From: Rhodopseudomonas pentothenatexigens
GTDB taxonomy: Bacteria; Pseudomonadota; Alphaproteobacteria; Rhizobiales; Xanthobacteraceae
DNA length: 64,000 nt
Reading direction: 5' to 3'
Assembly (NCBI RefSeq): GCF_900218015.1
Contig: NZ_UFQQ01000008.1
Location: 62,001-126,000 of the forward strand
The position numbers and the translations under genes are program-made. The notes beneath the pieces were generated by a model that was not told the DNA's origin, made no database searches, and saw nothing but the letters and a program-made list of their open reading frames with translations. Below are positions 8,580 to 17,917 of this stretch, piece after piece. The stretch's first letter is position 1; each line of letters begins with the position of its first letter.

Positions 8580-11500
8580 ATGAAACTCACGCGTCTCCGC
8601 CTCCACGGCTTCAAGTCGTTCGTCGAGCCCACCGACTTCATGATCGAGCCGGGTCTGACCGGCGTGGTCGGGCCGAACGGCTGCGGGAAATCGAATCTGG
8701 TCGAGGCGCTGCGCTGGGCGATGGGCGAGACCTCCCACAAGTCGCTGCGCGCCGCCGACATGGACGCGGTGATCTTCGCCGGAAGCGGCAACCGCCCGGC
8801 GCGCAATCACGCCGAAGTGGTGATGTCGATCGACAATTCCGATCGCACCGCGCCGGCGGCGCTGAACGATTCCGACACGCTGGACATCTCGCGCCGGATC
8901 GAGCGCGAGGCCGGCTCGCAATATCGCATCAACGGCCGCGAAGTCCGCGCCCGCGACGTGCAATTGCTGTTCGCCGACGCCGCCACCGGCGCCCGCTCGC
9001 CGGCGCTGGTCCACCAGGGCAAGATCGGCGAAATCATCCAGGCCAAGCCGGAACAGCGCCGCCGCGTGCTGGAAGACGCCGCCGGCGTCGCCGGCCTGCA
9101 CGCCCGCCGCCACGAGGCGGAGCTGCGGCTGAAGGCGGCCGAGACCAATTTGACCCGCGTCGAGGACGTGATCGGCCAGCTCTCCACCCAGGTCGACGGC
9201 CTGAAGAAGCAGGCGCGCCAGGCGATCCGGTTCCGCGAGGTCGCCGCCAAGGTGCGCAAGACCGAGGCGACGCTGTATCACCTGCGCTGGCGCGACGCCC
9301 AAAGCGAGGTCGGTGCGGCCGCCGAGGTGCACGATCTCGGCGTGCGCGCGCTGGCCGAGGCCACCCGCGAGCAGGCCGAATCCGCCCGCATCCAGGCCGA
9401 ACGCGCCACCACTTTGCCGGGCCTGCGCGAGGCCGAAGCCCGCGCCGCCGCCGGCCTGCAGCGGCTGATCAACGCCCGCGAACAGCTCGACCGCGAGGAA
9501 GCCCGCGCCAAGGAACGGGTGATCGAACTGGAACGGCGGCTGGCGCAGTTTGCCTCCGACGTCGAGCGCGAGCAGCGGCTGGCGATCGATGCCGACGCCG
9601 CGCTGGAACGGCTCGACATCGAGGACGTCGAGCTGCGCGAGGAGATCCTGGAGCGGGTCGAAAAGCGCAGCGGCGTCGACGAGCGCGTCGCCGAAGCCGA
9701 AGCCTCGCTCGGCGAGGCCGAGCAACTGTTCGCCGAGCTCACCACCCAGCTCGCCGAACTGACGGCGCGGCGCAGCCAGTTCGAGCAGAGCGTCCGCACC
9801 CATCGTGACCGGCTGGCGCGGCTCGACACCGAGATCAAGAACGTCGAAAGCGAGATCGACCGGCTCGCCGCCGAGACCTCGGGCGCCGGCGACCTCACCG
9901 AACTCGCCGAGGCGGTCGAGATCGCCCAGGAGCTCCTGGCCGAGCAGGAAGCCGCGGTGCAGGCCGCCGAAGCCGCGCAGATCGTCGCGCGGCAGACGCT
10001 GGACGGCTCGCGGGCGCCGCTGGTCGATGCCGAAAAGAAGGTGCAGCGGCTCGAGACCGAAGCCAAGACCATCAGCAAGATCCTCAACGGCGAGACCAAG
10101 AATCTGTGGCCGCCGATCATCGACGGCATCACCGTCGCCAAGGGCTATGAGAAAGCGATCGGCGCCGTGCTCGGGGACGATCTCGACGCGCCGGTCGACC
10201 CCAGCGCGCCGATGCGCTGGACCGATATCGGCGTGCAGCCGGAAGACCCGGCGCTGCCGGACGGCGTCGAGGCGCTGGCGCAGCACGTCACCGCGCCGCC
10301 GGAGCTGGCGCGCCGCCTCGCCCAGATCGGCGTCGTCACCAAGGAGCGCGGCAATGAGCTGTGCGAACAGCTCAAGACCGGTCAGCGGCTGGTGTCGCTC
10401 GACGGCGACGTCTGGCGCTGGGACGGCTTCGTCGCCTCGGCCCATGCGCCGACCGGCGCCGCCCGCCGGCTCGCCGAACGCGCGCGCCTGACCGACATCG
10501 AGAACGAGCTGGAACTGGCCCGGATCGAGGCCACCGCCAAGCGCCAGGCGCTGGAATCCGCCGAAGCCGAATTGAAGATGGCGGCGGCCGCCGAGACCGC
10601 GTCGCGTGAGGCGCTGCGCGGTGCCCGCCGCGAAGTCGACGCCGCGCGCGAGCGGTTCGCCGCCGCCGAGCGCGAGGTCAACCGCCACGCCGCGCGCAAA
10701 TCGGCGCTGGCCGAAGCGCAGTCCCGCCTCGCCACCGACCGCGCCGAAGCGGAAGCCGCGCTGGAGAACGCCGAGGCCCAGATCGCCGAGCTGGAGCCGA
10801 ACACCGAGGCCGAGGGCCGCCTCGCCGCGGTGCGCGGCGACATCGACGGCCGCCGCCGCATCGCCGCGCAGATCCGCGCCGAAGCCCAGGCGCTGGCGCG
10901 TGAAGCCGAGCTCGCCGACAAGCGGCTGCAGGCGATCGCCGCCGAGCGGATGGACTGGCAGAAGCGCAAGGCCGGCGCGGCCTCGCAGATCGCCACCGTC
11001 GAGGAGCGTGTCGCCGAGCTCACCGCCGAACGCGCCGAGCTCGACAATGCTCCGGAAGTGTTCGCCGAAAAGCGCAGCGCGGTGATCACCGAGATCGAAT
11101 TCGCCGAAAGCGACCGCCGCGCCGCCGCCGACGCGCTGGCCGCCGCCGAACAGGCGATGGCCGACACCGACCGCGCCGCCAAGGCGTCGCTCGAACGGCT
11201 CTCCAGCGCGCGCGAAGCCTGCGCCCGCGCCGAGGAGCGGATGGAAGCGGCGCGCCGCCGGCTCGAAGACGTCGAACGCGAGATCCGCGACATGCTCGAG
11301 GTCGAGCCGCAGGCCGCGGCCCAGCTCGCCGAGATCGTCGAAGGCAGCGAACTGCCGCCGCTCGCCGAGATCGAAGAGAACCTGGAAAAGCTGCGCCGCG
11401 ACCGCGAACGGCTCGGGGCCGTCAACCTGCGCGCCGAGGAAGAGCTCAACGAGGTCGAAGCCCAGCACGGCACCCTGGCGGCCGAGCGCGACGACCTGGT

Positions 11501-12044
11501 CGAAGCGATCAAGAAGCTGCGCACCGGCATCCAGAGCCTGAACAAGGAAGCCCGCGAGCGGCTGCTCGCCTCGTTCGACGTCGTCAACGGTCACTTCAAG
11601 CGGCTGTTCACCACGCTGTTCGGCGGCGGCGAGGCCGAGCTGAAGCTGATCGAGAGCGACGATCCGCTCGAAGCCGGCCTCGAGATCATCGCCAAGCCGC
11701 CGGGCAAGAAGCCGCAGTCGCTGTCGCTGCTGTCGGGCGGCGAGCAGGCGCTGACCGCGATGGCGCTGATCTTCGCGGTGTTCCTCACCAACCCGTCGCC
11801 GATCTGCGTGCTGGACGAAGTCGACGCGCCGCTCGACGACCACAACGTCGAGCGGTTCTGCGATCTGCTGCAGCAGATGCGCGAAACCACCGAGACGCGG
11901 TTCATCATCATCACCCACAACCCGATCACCATGGCGCGCATGAACCGCCTGTTCGGCGTCACCATGGCCGAACGCGGCGTGTCGCAGCTGGTCTCGGTCG
12001 ACCTGCAGGGCGCGGTGGATATTCTGGATCAGAACGTGGCGTGA
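8580..12044 (+). CDS. smc: Chromosome segregation protein SMC
   Basis: A 1154-residue SMC ATPase that dimerises, loads on DNA with ScpA/ScpB and organises the chromosome. The N-terminal head has the Walker A loop GPNGCGKSN (31-39). Two long coiled-coil arms, rich in Ala, Glu and Arg, flank a hinge near the middle (about 520-630, around IIDGITVAKGYEKAIGAVLG). The C-terminal head carries the ABC signature LSGGEQALTAMAL (about 1051) and the Walker B/D-loop VLDEVDAPLDDHN. The ATG at 8580 (MKLTRLRLHGFKSF) gives the standard SMC start; 23 codons read upstream in frame but match nothing. Its usual partner order after dsbA is kept apart from the island insertion. Confidence 0.97.
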   Translation: MKLTRLRLHGFKSFVEPTDFMIEPGLTGVVGPNGCGKSNLVEALRWAMGETSHKSLRAADMDAVIFAGSGNRPARNHAEVVMSIDNSDRTAPAALNDSDTLDISRRIEREAGSQYRINGREVRARDVQLLFADAATGARSPALVHQGKIGEIIQAKPEQRRRVLEDAAGVAGLHARRHEAELRLKAAETNLTRVEDVIGQLSTQVDGLKKQARQAIRFREVAAKVRKTEATLYHLRWRDAQSEVGAAAEVHDLGVRALAEATREQAESARIQAERATTLPGLREAEARAAAGLQRLINAREQLDREEARAKERVIELERRLAQFASDVEREQRLAIDADAALERLDIEDVELREEILERVEKRSGVDERVAEAEASLGEAEQLFAELTTQLAELTARRSQFEQSVRTHRDRLARLDTEIKNVESEIDRLAAETSGAGDLTELAEAVEIAQELLAEQEAAVQAAEAAQIVARQTLDGSRAPLVDAEKKVQRLETEAKTISKILNGETKNLWPPIIDGITVAKGYEKAIGAVLGDDLDAPVDPSAPMRWTDIGVQPEDPALPDGVEALAQHVTAPPELARRLAQIGVVTKERGNELCEQLKTGQRLVSLDGDVWRWDGFVASAHAPTGAARRLAERARLTDIENELELARIEATAKRQALESAEAELKMAAAAETASREALRGARREVDAARERFAAAEREVNRHAARKSALAEAQSRLATDRAEAEAALENAEAQIAELEPNTEAEGRLAAVRGDIDGRRRIAAQIRAEAQALAREAELADKRLQAIAAERMDWQKRKAGAASQIATVEERVAELTAERAELDNAPEVFAEKRSAVITEIEFAESDRRAAADALAAAEQAMADTDRAAKASLERLSSAREACARAEERMEAARRRLEDVEREIRDMLEVEPQAAAQLAEIVEGSELPPLAEIEENLEKLRRDRERLGAVNLRAEEELNEVEAQHGTLAAERDDLVEAIKKLRTGIQSLNKEARERLLASFDVVNGHFKRLFTTLFGGGEAELKLIESDDPLEAGLEIIAKPPGKKPQSLSLLSGGEQALTAMALIFAVFLTNPSPICVLDEVDAPLDDHNVERFCDLLQQMRETTETRFIIITHNPITMARMNRLFGVTMAERGVSQLVSVDLQGAVDILDQNVA

Positions 12045-12112
12045 GCGGCGCTTTCCCGTGAGGCGGGGCCATCGCAGATGGAACGTCTCGGACTGTCCCG
12101 CCGACTCTCTCT

Positions 12113-12262
12113 TCACCCTCCCCTTGAGGGGGAGGGTCGGCCCGCAGCCCGCGCAGCGGGATGCGGGACGGGGTGGGGTGAGCCGCGGGCACGGCTCGTC
12201 GTAACTTCGCCACCCTACCCCGCTCGCTGCGCGAGCGCCCCTCCCCCTCCAGGGGAGGGTGA
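12113..12262. repeat. Intergenic repeat with CACCCTCCCC/GGGGAGGGTG ends
   Basis: About 150 bases starting CACCCTCCCCTTGAGGGGG and ending CTCCAGGGGAGGGTG, with inner hairpins (CCCGCGCAGCGGG, GCTCGCTGCGCGAGC) and the GGGGTGGGGTGAG motif. This is a recognisable type of repeat found between genes across Rhizobiales. It lies between smc and the next gene on the same strand, so it may be transcribed. Confidence 0.75.
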
Positions 12263-12289
12263 TCCTCGCATCGCCCGCAAGCTTTCCCG

Positions 12290-13258
12290 ATGATCTCCCC
12301 CGCCCTCCCCGCCGAACTGAAAGCCGCGCTGGAGCAGCGCGCGCATGGTGCGTCGCGGAGCGAGGCGGCCGCGCGGGCGGAGCGGATCTCGCTGACCTAT
12401 CGCGGCGGCGGCACCTCGACGCCGATTACCACCGAGGCCGACGCCCTGGCCTATGCGGGCGCGCGGATGCCGGCGACCTACGCGGCGGTGATCGCCTGCC
12501 TCAACGCGATGGCTGCGATCCGACCCGGTTTCGCGCCAACAACACTGCTCGACGTCGGCGCCGGACCCGGCACCGCGAGCTGGGCCGCCGCGCAAGCGTT
12601 CGAGACGCTGCAACGCTTCACCCTGCTCGACGCCAATCCGGCACTGCGCAAGCTGGCGCTGCAACTCGCCGAAGCGACTCGTTTGCCCGCGATCGACTAC
12701 CGGCTCGGCGACGCCGGCAAGACGCTGGGCGATGCGCCGGACGCGGCGCTGGTGATCGCCAGCTATGTCATCAACGAACTCTCCGACGCCGCGCGTGCCT
12801 CCTTCGCCGACGCGCTGTGGCGCAACACCACCGATACGCTGCTGGTGGTCGAGCCCGGCACCCCCGCCGGATATCAGCGCATTCTCGATCTGCGCGACCG
12901 GCTGATCTCCCAGGGCGCCCGCGTGATCGCGCCGTGCCCGCACGAGACCGCCTGTCCGCTGACCGCGCCGGACTGGTGCCACTTCGTGCAGCGACTGCCG
13001 CGCTCGAAGCTGCATCTGCAGCTCAAATCGGCCGACGTGCCGTTCGAAGACGAGAAGTTCAGCTACGTGGCGCTGACGCGCGCCAGCGTGCCGGAGCGGC
13101 CGGCGCGGGTGCTGGCGCAGCCCGAACAGACCAAGGCGGCGATCACCGCCAAGCTGTGCACGCCGGCCGGCCAACTCGAGCTCGCCGTCGCCCCCCGCCG
13201 CGACAAACCCGCCTACGCCCGCTTCCGCCGGCTGGCGTGGGGCGATACGCTCGATTGA
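12290..13258 (+). CDS. Rsm22-type small-subunit rRNA methyltransferase-like protein
   Basis: A 322-residue S-adenosylmethionine-dependent methyltransferase fold of the Rsm22 family, known from mitochondrial ribosome small-subunit assembly and widespread in alphaproteobacteria. The SAM motif I is LLDVGAGPGTASWA (86-99), followed by FTLLDANPALRKLA and the motif IV-like region IASYVINELSD. Cysteines at about 216, 222 and 230 (CPHETACPL ... DWCHF) match the metal or iron-sulfur cluster site of the family. The N-terminal helical domain is present. The exact RNA target is not known from the sequence. ATG 12290 lies 27 bases after the intergenic repeat. Confidence 0.85.
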   Translation: MISPALPAELKAALEQRAHGASRSEAAARAERISLTYRGGGTSTPITTEADALAYAGARMPATYAAVIACLNAMAAIRPGFAPTTLLDVGAGPGTASWAAAQAFETLQRFTLLDANPALRKLALQLAEATRLPAIDYRLGDAGKTLGDAPDAALVIASYVINELSDAARASFADALWRNTTDTLLVVEPGTPAGYQRILDLRDRLISQGARVIAPCPHETACPLTAPDWCHFVQRLPRSKLHLQLKSADVPFEDEKFSYVALTRASVPERPARVLAQPEQTKAAITAKLCTPAGQLELAVAPRRDKPAYARFRRLAWGDTLD

Positions 13259-13372
13259 ACGTTCGCACCTGCAGCGGCGACCAATCGGCACCGCGCCGGT
13301 TGCGCGGGCCCTGTTGCGCGCCTGATGTTCCAGCGCGGCGGAGCAGGTCGTGATCGGATGGGAGCCGTCAAT

Positions 13373-13924
13373 ATGTGGATTTTTCTCGGCATCGTCGCCG
13401 CGCTCGCGCTGTATGCGCTGCTGACCTACAACCGCCTGGTGGCGCTGCGCCAGCGCGTCGGCCAAGCGTTCGCCGATATCGACGTGCAGCTCAAGCAGCG
13501 GCACGATCTGATTCCGAATCTGGTCGAAACGGTGAAGGGCTACGCGGCGCACGAGCGTTCGACGCTCGAGGACGTCGTCCAGGCGCGCAACGCGGCGATC
13601 TCGGCGCAGGGCCCCGGCCAGATGGCCGCCGCCGAGAACGCGCTGACCGCCTCGCTCGGCCGGCTGATCGCGCTCGGCGAGGCCTATCCGGACCTCAAGG
13701 CCAACGCCAATTTCCAGCAGCTGCAGAGCGAACTCAGCGACATCGAGAACAAGATCGCGGCGAGCCGGCGGTTCTTCAATAACGCCGTGCAGGAGTACAA
13801 CACCGGCATCCAGCAGATGCCCGCCGCGCTGTTCGCCGCCCCGCTCGGCTTCACTCACAAGGACTATTTCGACCTCGGCGAGACCCGCACCCAGGTCGAG
13901 CAGGTGCCGCAGGTGAAGTTCTAG
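13373..13924 (+). CDS. lemA: LemA family protein
   Basis: A 183-residue LemA protein: an N-terminal membrane anchor (MWIFLGIVAALALYALLTYN) followed by a helical bundle with the family motifs VDVQLKQRHDLIPNLVETV-like (here IDVQLKQRHDLIPNL), NALTASLGRLIALGEAYPDLKA and RRFFNNAVQEYN. The start is set by GGATGGGAG about 9 bases upstream; in-frame ATGs at 13325 and 13358 lack this. It precedes a HtpX-like protease gene, a widespread pairing; the two are thought to act together at the membrane, but the molecular role of LemA is not settled. The genes are separated by a palindromic element. Confidence 0.93.
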   Translation: MWIFLGIVAALALYALLTYNRLVALRQRVGQAFADIDVQLKQRHDLIPNLVETVKGYAAHERSTLEDVVQARNAAISAQGPGQMAAAENALTASLGRLIALGEAYPDLKANANFQQLQSELSDIENKIAASRRFFNNAVQEYNTGIQQMPAALFAAPLGFTHKDYFDLGETRTQVEQVPQVKF

Positions 13925-13928
13925 CGTT

Positions 13929-14028
13929 CGTCATTCCGGGGCGCGCGCAGCGCGAGCCCGGAATCCATAACCACCGCAGGGATTATGGATTCCGGGCCTG
14001 CGCCCCAAGGGCGCATCCCGGAATGACG
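13929..14028. repeat. Palindromic intergenic element, GTCATTCCGGGG family
   Basis: A 100-base element with perfect 12-base ends CGTCATTCCGGG / CCCGGAATGACG and inner arms CCCGGAATCCATAA / TTATGGATTCCGGG. It is the same family as the elements at 25021-25120 and 58636-58751. It sits between lemA and the htpX-like gene and could fold into a stable structure in their shared message. Confidence 0.85.
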
Positions 14029-14059
14029 TGGATGGGCCGTGCCCGATCGGATCGCCATC

Positions 14060-15238
14060 ATGGCCGCCTACGGTCTCTACACTCACATCGCCGCCAACAA
14101 GACCCGGTCGATCGTGCTGCTGATCGGGCTGTTCGTGCTGGTGTATGTGCTGGTCTATGCCGGCGCCCTGATCGCCGAGGTGGTGATCGACGGCGGCCGC
14201 ACGGTGCCGGACTATCTGCGCGCCGCGGCGGCCGATCTGATCCAGGCGGCGCCGCTCGCCACCATCGGCGCGGCGCTGTGGATCGTGATCGCGTATTTCT
14301 TCCACCAGAAGCTGATCGACGCCGTCACCGGCGGCCATGCGGTGACGCGGGCCGAACAGCCGCGGCTGTACAATCTGCTCGAGAACCTGTGCATCTCGCG
14401 CGGCATTCCGATGCCGAAGCTGAAGATCATGGACAGCGCGGCGCTGAACGCCTTCGCCAGCGGCCTCAATCCCAAGCAATACGCCATCACCGTGACCTCC
14501 GGGCTGGTCGAGCGGCTCGACGATGCCGAGATCGAGGCGGTGCTGGCGCACGAGCTGACCCACATCAAGAACGGCGACGTGCAGCTGATGGTGATCGCGG
14601 TGATCATCGCCGGCGTCGTCGGGTTTTTTGGCGAGCTGATGTTCCGGCTGTTTGTCCAGGGCGGAATCCGAATCGGCGGCGGCTGGTCGGGCGGCGGTTC
14701 ATCGTCCTCCTCGTCGTCGGGCGATCGCAAGAGCGGCGGCGGCGCGATCGTCGTGGTGATCCTGGCGATCGTGCTGATCCTGCTGGCCTGGCTGCTGTCG
14801 CAGGTGGTGAAGCTGGCGCTGTCGCGCTCGCGCGAATTTCTCGCCGACGCCGGCTCGGTGGAGCTGACCAAGAATCCCGACGCGATGATCTCGGCGCTGC
14901 GCAAGATCGAGAACCGCGGCGAGCTGGAAGGCGCGACCTCGGCGGTGATGGAGATGTGCGTCGACAATCCGCGCTCCGGCTTCTCCGACCTGTTCGCCAC
15001 CCACCCGTCGGTGGAATCGCGCGTCGATGCGCTGGTGAAGTTCGCCGGCGGGCATTATTTGCCGCCGCTGCCGGCGGCGGACGGGGACGAGGGCAGCAAT
15101 GCCGCAGCCCCGGACGGGCCGGTCGAGGACGCTGCGGCGCCGGCCTCCCCCGGGCCGGTGCATGGTCCGTGGAGCGACGCGCCGGCGCCGGCTCGCAAGC
15201 GATCGCTGCTGCGCGGACCGTGGGGCTGGCGGAGCTGA
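14060..15238 (+). CDS. HtpX-like M48 family membrane metalloprotease
   Basis: A 392-residue zinc protease of the inner membrane. Two hydrophobic segments near the N-terminus (about 16-42 and 63-82) and two more in the middle (about 178-205 and 240-262) anchor it. The zinc site is His-Glu-Leu-Thr-His (LAHELTHIKNGD, about 164-168) with the third ligand likely in REFLADAGSVEL. A Gly/Ser-rich loop (GGGWSGGGSSSSSSSG) lies between the last two membrane segments. The C-terminal 60 residues are Ala/Pro/Asp-rich and poorly conserved in type. Family members degrade damaged membrane proteins. A GTG at 14039 in frame, with a fair ribosome site, is an alternative start. Confidence 0.92.
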   Translation: MAAYGLYTHIAANKTRSIVLLIGLFVLVYVLVYAGALIAEVVIDGGRTVPDYLRAAAADLIQAAPLATIGAALWIVIAYFFHQKLIDAVTGGHAVTRAEQPRLYNLLENLCISRGIPMPKLKIMDSAALNAFASGLNPKQYAITVTSGLVERLDDAEIEAVLAHELTHIKNGDVQLMVIAVIIAGVVGFFGELMFRLFVQGGIRIGGGWSGGGSSSSSSSGDRKSGGGAIVVVILAIVLILLAWLLSQVVKLALSRSREFLADAGSVELTKNPDAMISALRKIENRGELEGATSAVMEMCVDNPRSGFSDLFATHPSVESRVDALVKFAGGHYLPPLPAADGDEGSNAAAPDGPVEDAAAPASPGPVHGPWSDAPAPARKRSLLRGPWGWRS

Positions 15239-15418
15239 TCCGCGACGCGGCTACCGCGATCGCCTCGCATCTGAACGAATTTGTTGAGGATCGCTCCCGT
15301 CATCGCCGCGCCGATTGAATTATCCCATGTTTCTGCCATGTTCGCGCCCAAAGCAGAGGTCTGCACCCCGGCCCCCGCGGCCGCGGTGGGGGATCGAACC
15401 GGCCCGAAAAGGAATCTC

Positions 15419-16192
15419 ATGGCGAAGCCAGCAGTGATCGTCGTCGGCGCAGACAAGGGCGGCGTCGGCAAAACCACGGTGTCGCGCACCCTGCTCGACT
15501 ATTTCAGCGCCAACAACGTCCCGACCCGCGCCTTCGACACCGAGTCGCCGCGCGGCACGCTGAAGCGCTTCCATCCCGACATCACCGAGATCGTCGACAT
15601 GACGTCGACGGCCGACCAGATGAAGATCTTCGACACGCTGAACTCGGCGGTGCCGTCGGTCACGGTGATCGACGTTCGCGCCGGCCTGCTGTCCCCGGCG
15701 CTGGCGTCGCTCCGCGACATCGGCTTCCTCGACGCGGCGCGCTCCGGCCAGATCACCTTCGCGGTGTTCCACATCCTGGGGCCCTCGATCGCGTCATTGG
15801 ACGAGATCGCCGAGACCGCCAACTTCATGATCGGCGCGAAGTACTTCCTGACGAAGAACTTCATCAACAACACCAGCTTCTTCGAGTGGGACCAGGCGAC
15901 CTACAATTCGTACTTCCACCGCATCAAGGACGCCACCGAGCTGACGATTCCGAAGCTCAACGAAATGGCGTACGAGCAGGTCGAAGTGTCGTCGGTGCCG
16001 TTCCTGAAGTTCGTCGCCAACAAGGGCGTCAGCGGCGAGCCGGCCAACTACTCGTTCGTGCTGCGCGGTTATGTCCGGCACTGGCTCGCCAACGTCTGGA
16101 GCGAGTTCGACCGGATCAAGCTGACCGACATCGTCGGCAAGGACAAGAACGGCCGCGGCACCCCGGTGACCGACGAGCCGGGCGAGAAATAG
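15419..16192 (+). CDS. MinD/ParA-like P-loop ATPase
   Basis: A 257-residue cytoplasmic ATPase with the deviant Walker A motif KGGVGKTT near the N-terminus, a switch-like segment DTESPRGTLKRF and a Walker B strand VTVIDVRAG. It belongs to the broad MinD/ParA/nucleotide-binding group, but the region after residue 110 (FFEWDQATYNSYFHRI, YEQVEVSSVPFLKFV) is unlike typical ParA or MinD. It is paired with a second, shorter P-loop protein 58 bases downstream. There is no parB-like gene nearby. The ATG at 15419 has AAAAGGA upstream. Cellular role unknown; cargo positioning is a guess from the fold. Confidence 0.8.
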   Translation: MAKPAVIVVGADKGGVGKTTVSRTLLDYFSANNVPTRAFDTESPRGTLKRFHPDITEIVDMTSTADQMKIFDTLNSAVPSVTVIDVRAGLLSPALASLRDIGFLDAARSGQITFAVFHILGPSIASLDEIAETANFMIGAKYFLTKNFINNTSFFEWDQATYNSYFHRIKDATELTIPKLNEMAYEQVEVSSVPFLKFVANKGVSGEPANYSFVLRGYVRHWLANVWSEFDRIKLTDIVGKDKNGRGTPVTDEPGEK

Positions 16193-16250
16193 TTCGCATC
16201 GCTGCGGAATCCGGCTATATCGGACGGCATTCCCCGACCGATCCAGCCTG

Positions 16251-16916
16251 ATGTCGCGCACCCCGATTTACATCGTCTGTTCGCCGCGGCCGTTCGTCGG
16301 CAAGACCCTGATCGCCCGCGTGCTCACCGAATATCTGCTGCTGCAGCGCGGCGCGGTGCTGGCGTTCGACGTCAACGTCAAGGAGCCGTCGCTGCTCGAC
16401 TATCTGCCGCGCGTCACCGAGACCGCGCAGGTCGACGACACCTTCGGCAAGATGGCGCTGATGGACCGGCTGATCCTGAACGACGACCTCGCCAAGGTGG
16501 TCGACCTCGGTTTCCACGCCTTCGACGAGTTCTTCGACACCTTCGCGGAGATCGGCTTCATCAAGGAAGCGGCGCGGCGGCGGGTGGCACCGGTGGTGCT
16601 GTTCCTCGCCGACACCGACCGCAACTCGGCACGCGCCTACGACCGCCTGCAGGACATTGTGCCGCCGCGGCAGCTGATCACCATCGACAACGAGCACGTC
16701 CTGCTCGGCGAACTGCCGGCGACGTACGCCCACGGCCGGGTGATGCGGATCCGCGGCCTGCCGCCGTTCCTGAAGACCTATATCGACCGCGTGAACTTCT
16801 CGTTCACCGGATATTTGCGCGCCGAGCCGGACGCCTCCACCGAACTCAACCAGTGGATCCGCGCCAACTACACGACCTTCCGCGCGCTGGAGCTGGAGCT
16901 GACGCAGGGGCGGTAG
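16251..16916 (+). CDS. Second MinD/ParA-like P-loop protein, divergent Walker A
   Basis: A 221-residue protein distantly related to its upstream neighbour. The P-loop reads SPRPFVGKTLIARVL: the GKT is kept but the signature lysine of the deviant Walker A motif is missing. VLAFDVNVKEPSLLDY corresponds to the switch segment of the neighbour, and APVVLFLADTD to a later strand. The C-terminal half (GFIKEAARRR, LPPFLKTYIDRVNFSF) is not one I recognise. The two genes are probably one transcript and may encode a heteromeric ATPase. Function unknown. Confidence 0.75.
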   Translation: MSRTPIYIVCSPRPFVGKTLIARVLTEYLLLQRGAVLAFDVNVKEPSLLDYLPRVTETAQVDDTFGKMALMDRLILNDDLAKVVDLGFHAFDEFFDTFAEIGFIKEAARRRVAPVVLFLADTDRNSARAYDRLQDIVPPRQLITIDNEHVLLGELPATYAHGRVMRIRGLPPFLKTYIDRVNFSFTGYLRAEPDASTELNQWIRANYTTFRALELELTQGR

Positions 16917-17000
16917 CACTGCCGTCGCAGCGCAGACAGCCGGCTCCCTCGCCCCGCCCTTAATCAGAGCTGATCCGCACCGCCTGCCACACGCACAGCC

Positions 17001-17108
17001 TCATGGTGAGGAGGCGCGTAGCGCCGTCTCGAACCATGTGACGCAGGGAACCGCGTTACCCCATCCTTCGAGACGCCCGGCTTCGCCGGGCTCCTCAGGA
17101 TGAGGACT
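17001..17108. repeat. Intergenic palindromic repeat (CATGGTGAGGAG / CTCCTCAGGATGAG type)
   Basis: Starts TCATGGTGAGGAGGCGCG and ends GGGCTCCTCAGGATGAGGA, with the internal pair CGTCTCGAA / TTCGAGACG and a small hairpin CCCGGCTTCGCCGGG. Such elements are frequent in Bradyrhizobium and Rhodopseudomonas genomes. It fills much of the gap between 16917 and 17219. Confidence 0.7.
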
Positions 17109-17170
17109 CAGTGCGTTCGGAAACGTCGGATCGTTTCAATCAAACGATGAACCGCTCTAGCCCCTCACCC

Positions 17171-17213
17171 GGATTGCTGCGCAATCCGACCTCTCCCCGC
17201 ATGGCGGGGAGAG
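17171..17213 (-). terminator. Double hairpin after apt
   Basis: Reading from apt, a 10-base stem CTCTCCCCGC/GCGGGGAGAG with a 3-base loop (17191-17213) begins 6 bases after the stop, then a second hairpin GGATTG/CAATCC (17171-17187) follows. There is no U run, so this is a structured end or repeat remnant rather than a textbook intrinsic terminator. Confidence 0.5.
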
Positions 17214-17219
17214 GTTAAG

Positions 17220-17765
17220 TCAATGCCCTTCGAACGCGACCAGGGTGCGGACCGGGACGCCCATGGCGCGGATCTTGGCGGCGCCGCCGAGCTCGGGCAG
17301 GTCGATCACGAAGCAGGCGGCGACGACTTCGGCGCCGATCTGGCGCAACAGCTTGATCGCGCCCTCGGCGGTGCCGCCGGTGGCGATCAGGTCGTCGACC
17401 AGGATCACCCGCTCGCCGGGGGTGATGGCGTCGACGTGGACCTCGATCTTGTCGGTGCCGTATTCCAGCGCGTATTCCATCGACACGCAGGTGTGCGGCA
17501 GCTTGCCCTTCTTGCGGATCGGCACGAAGCCGCTCGACACCTGATGGGCGATCGCGCCGCCGATGATGAAGCCGCGCGCCTCGATGCCGGCGACCTTGTC
17601 GATCTTCGAGCCCGCCCAGGACTGCACCAACTCGTCGATCGCCCGGCGGAACGCCCGCGGCTCGCCGAGCAGCGTGGTGATGTCACGGAAAATGATGCCG
17701 GGTTTGGGATAGTCCGGAATGGCCCGGACACTGGCCTTCAAATCTTGGGCGAACTCGGGGGTCAT
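17220..17765 (-). CDS. apt: Adenine phosphoribosyltransferase
   Basis: A 181-residue purine salvage enzyme that makes AMP from adenine and PRPP. The PRPP-binding loop is [17 protein letters not shown], and the N-terminal part ([18 protein letters not shown]) and the segment [14 protein letters not shown] are typical of Apt. Start at 17765 ([14 protein letters not shown]) is the usual N-terminus length; 13 further codons read upstream. It follows trpE(G) on the same strand with 152 bases between, so it could share that message or have its own promoter. A one-mismatch FixK-like site lies about 124 bases upstream. Confidence 0.95.
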   Translation of the reverse strand: MTPEFAQDLKASVRAIPDYPKPGIIFRDITTLLGEPRAFRRAIDELVQSWAGSKIDKVAGIEARGFIIGGAIAHQVSSGFVPIRKKGKLPHTCVSMEYALEYGTDKIEVHVDAITPGERVILVDDLIATGGTAEGAIKLLRQIGAEVVAACFVIDLPELGGAAKIRAMGVPVRTLVAFEGH

Positions 17766-17917
17766 CGGCGCGGGTCTTTCGTTACGGATGGCGCAATTCG
17801 TCATTGGCGGGCGGGAGGCGCAATCGGGAAATTCGGCTGAGTTACCGCCGGGGGTGGTAGCAGAGCTCCCCCGGCGGGCCTTCGATCTGGATCAATCGCG
17901 GATCCCGGCCATTCGGC

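Noticed and set aside
8538-12116. A long open frame (about 1190 codons) on the minus strand across smc
   Set aside because: It is the mirror of the smc coding strand in a GC-rich genome, with Leu/Gly/Arg/Asp-rich low-information protein; smc itself is unambiguous.
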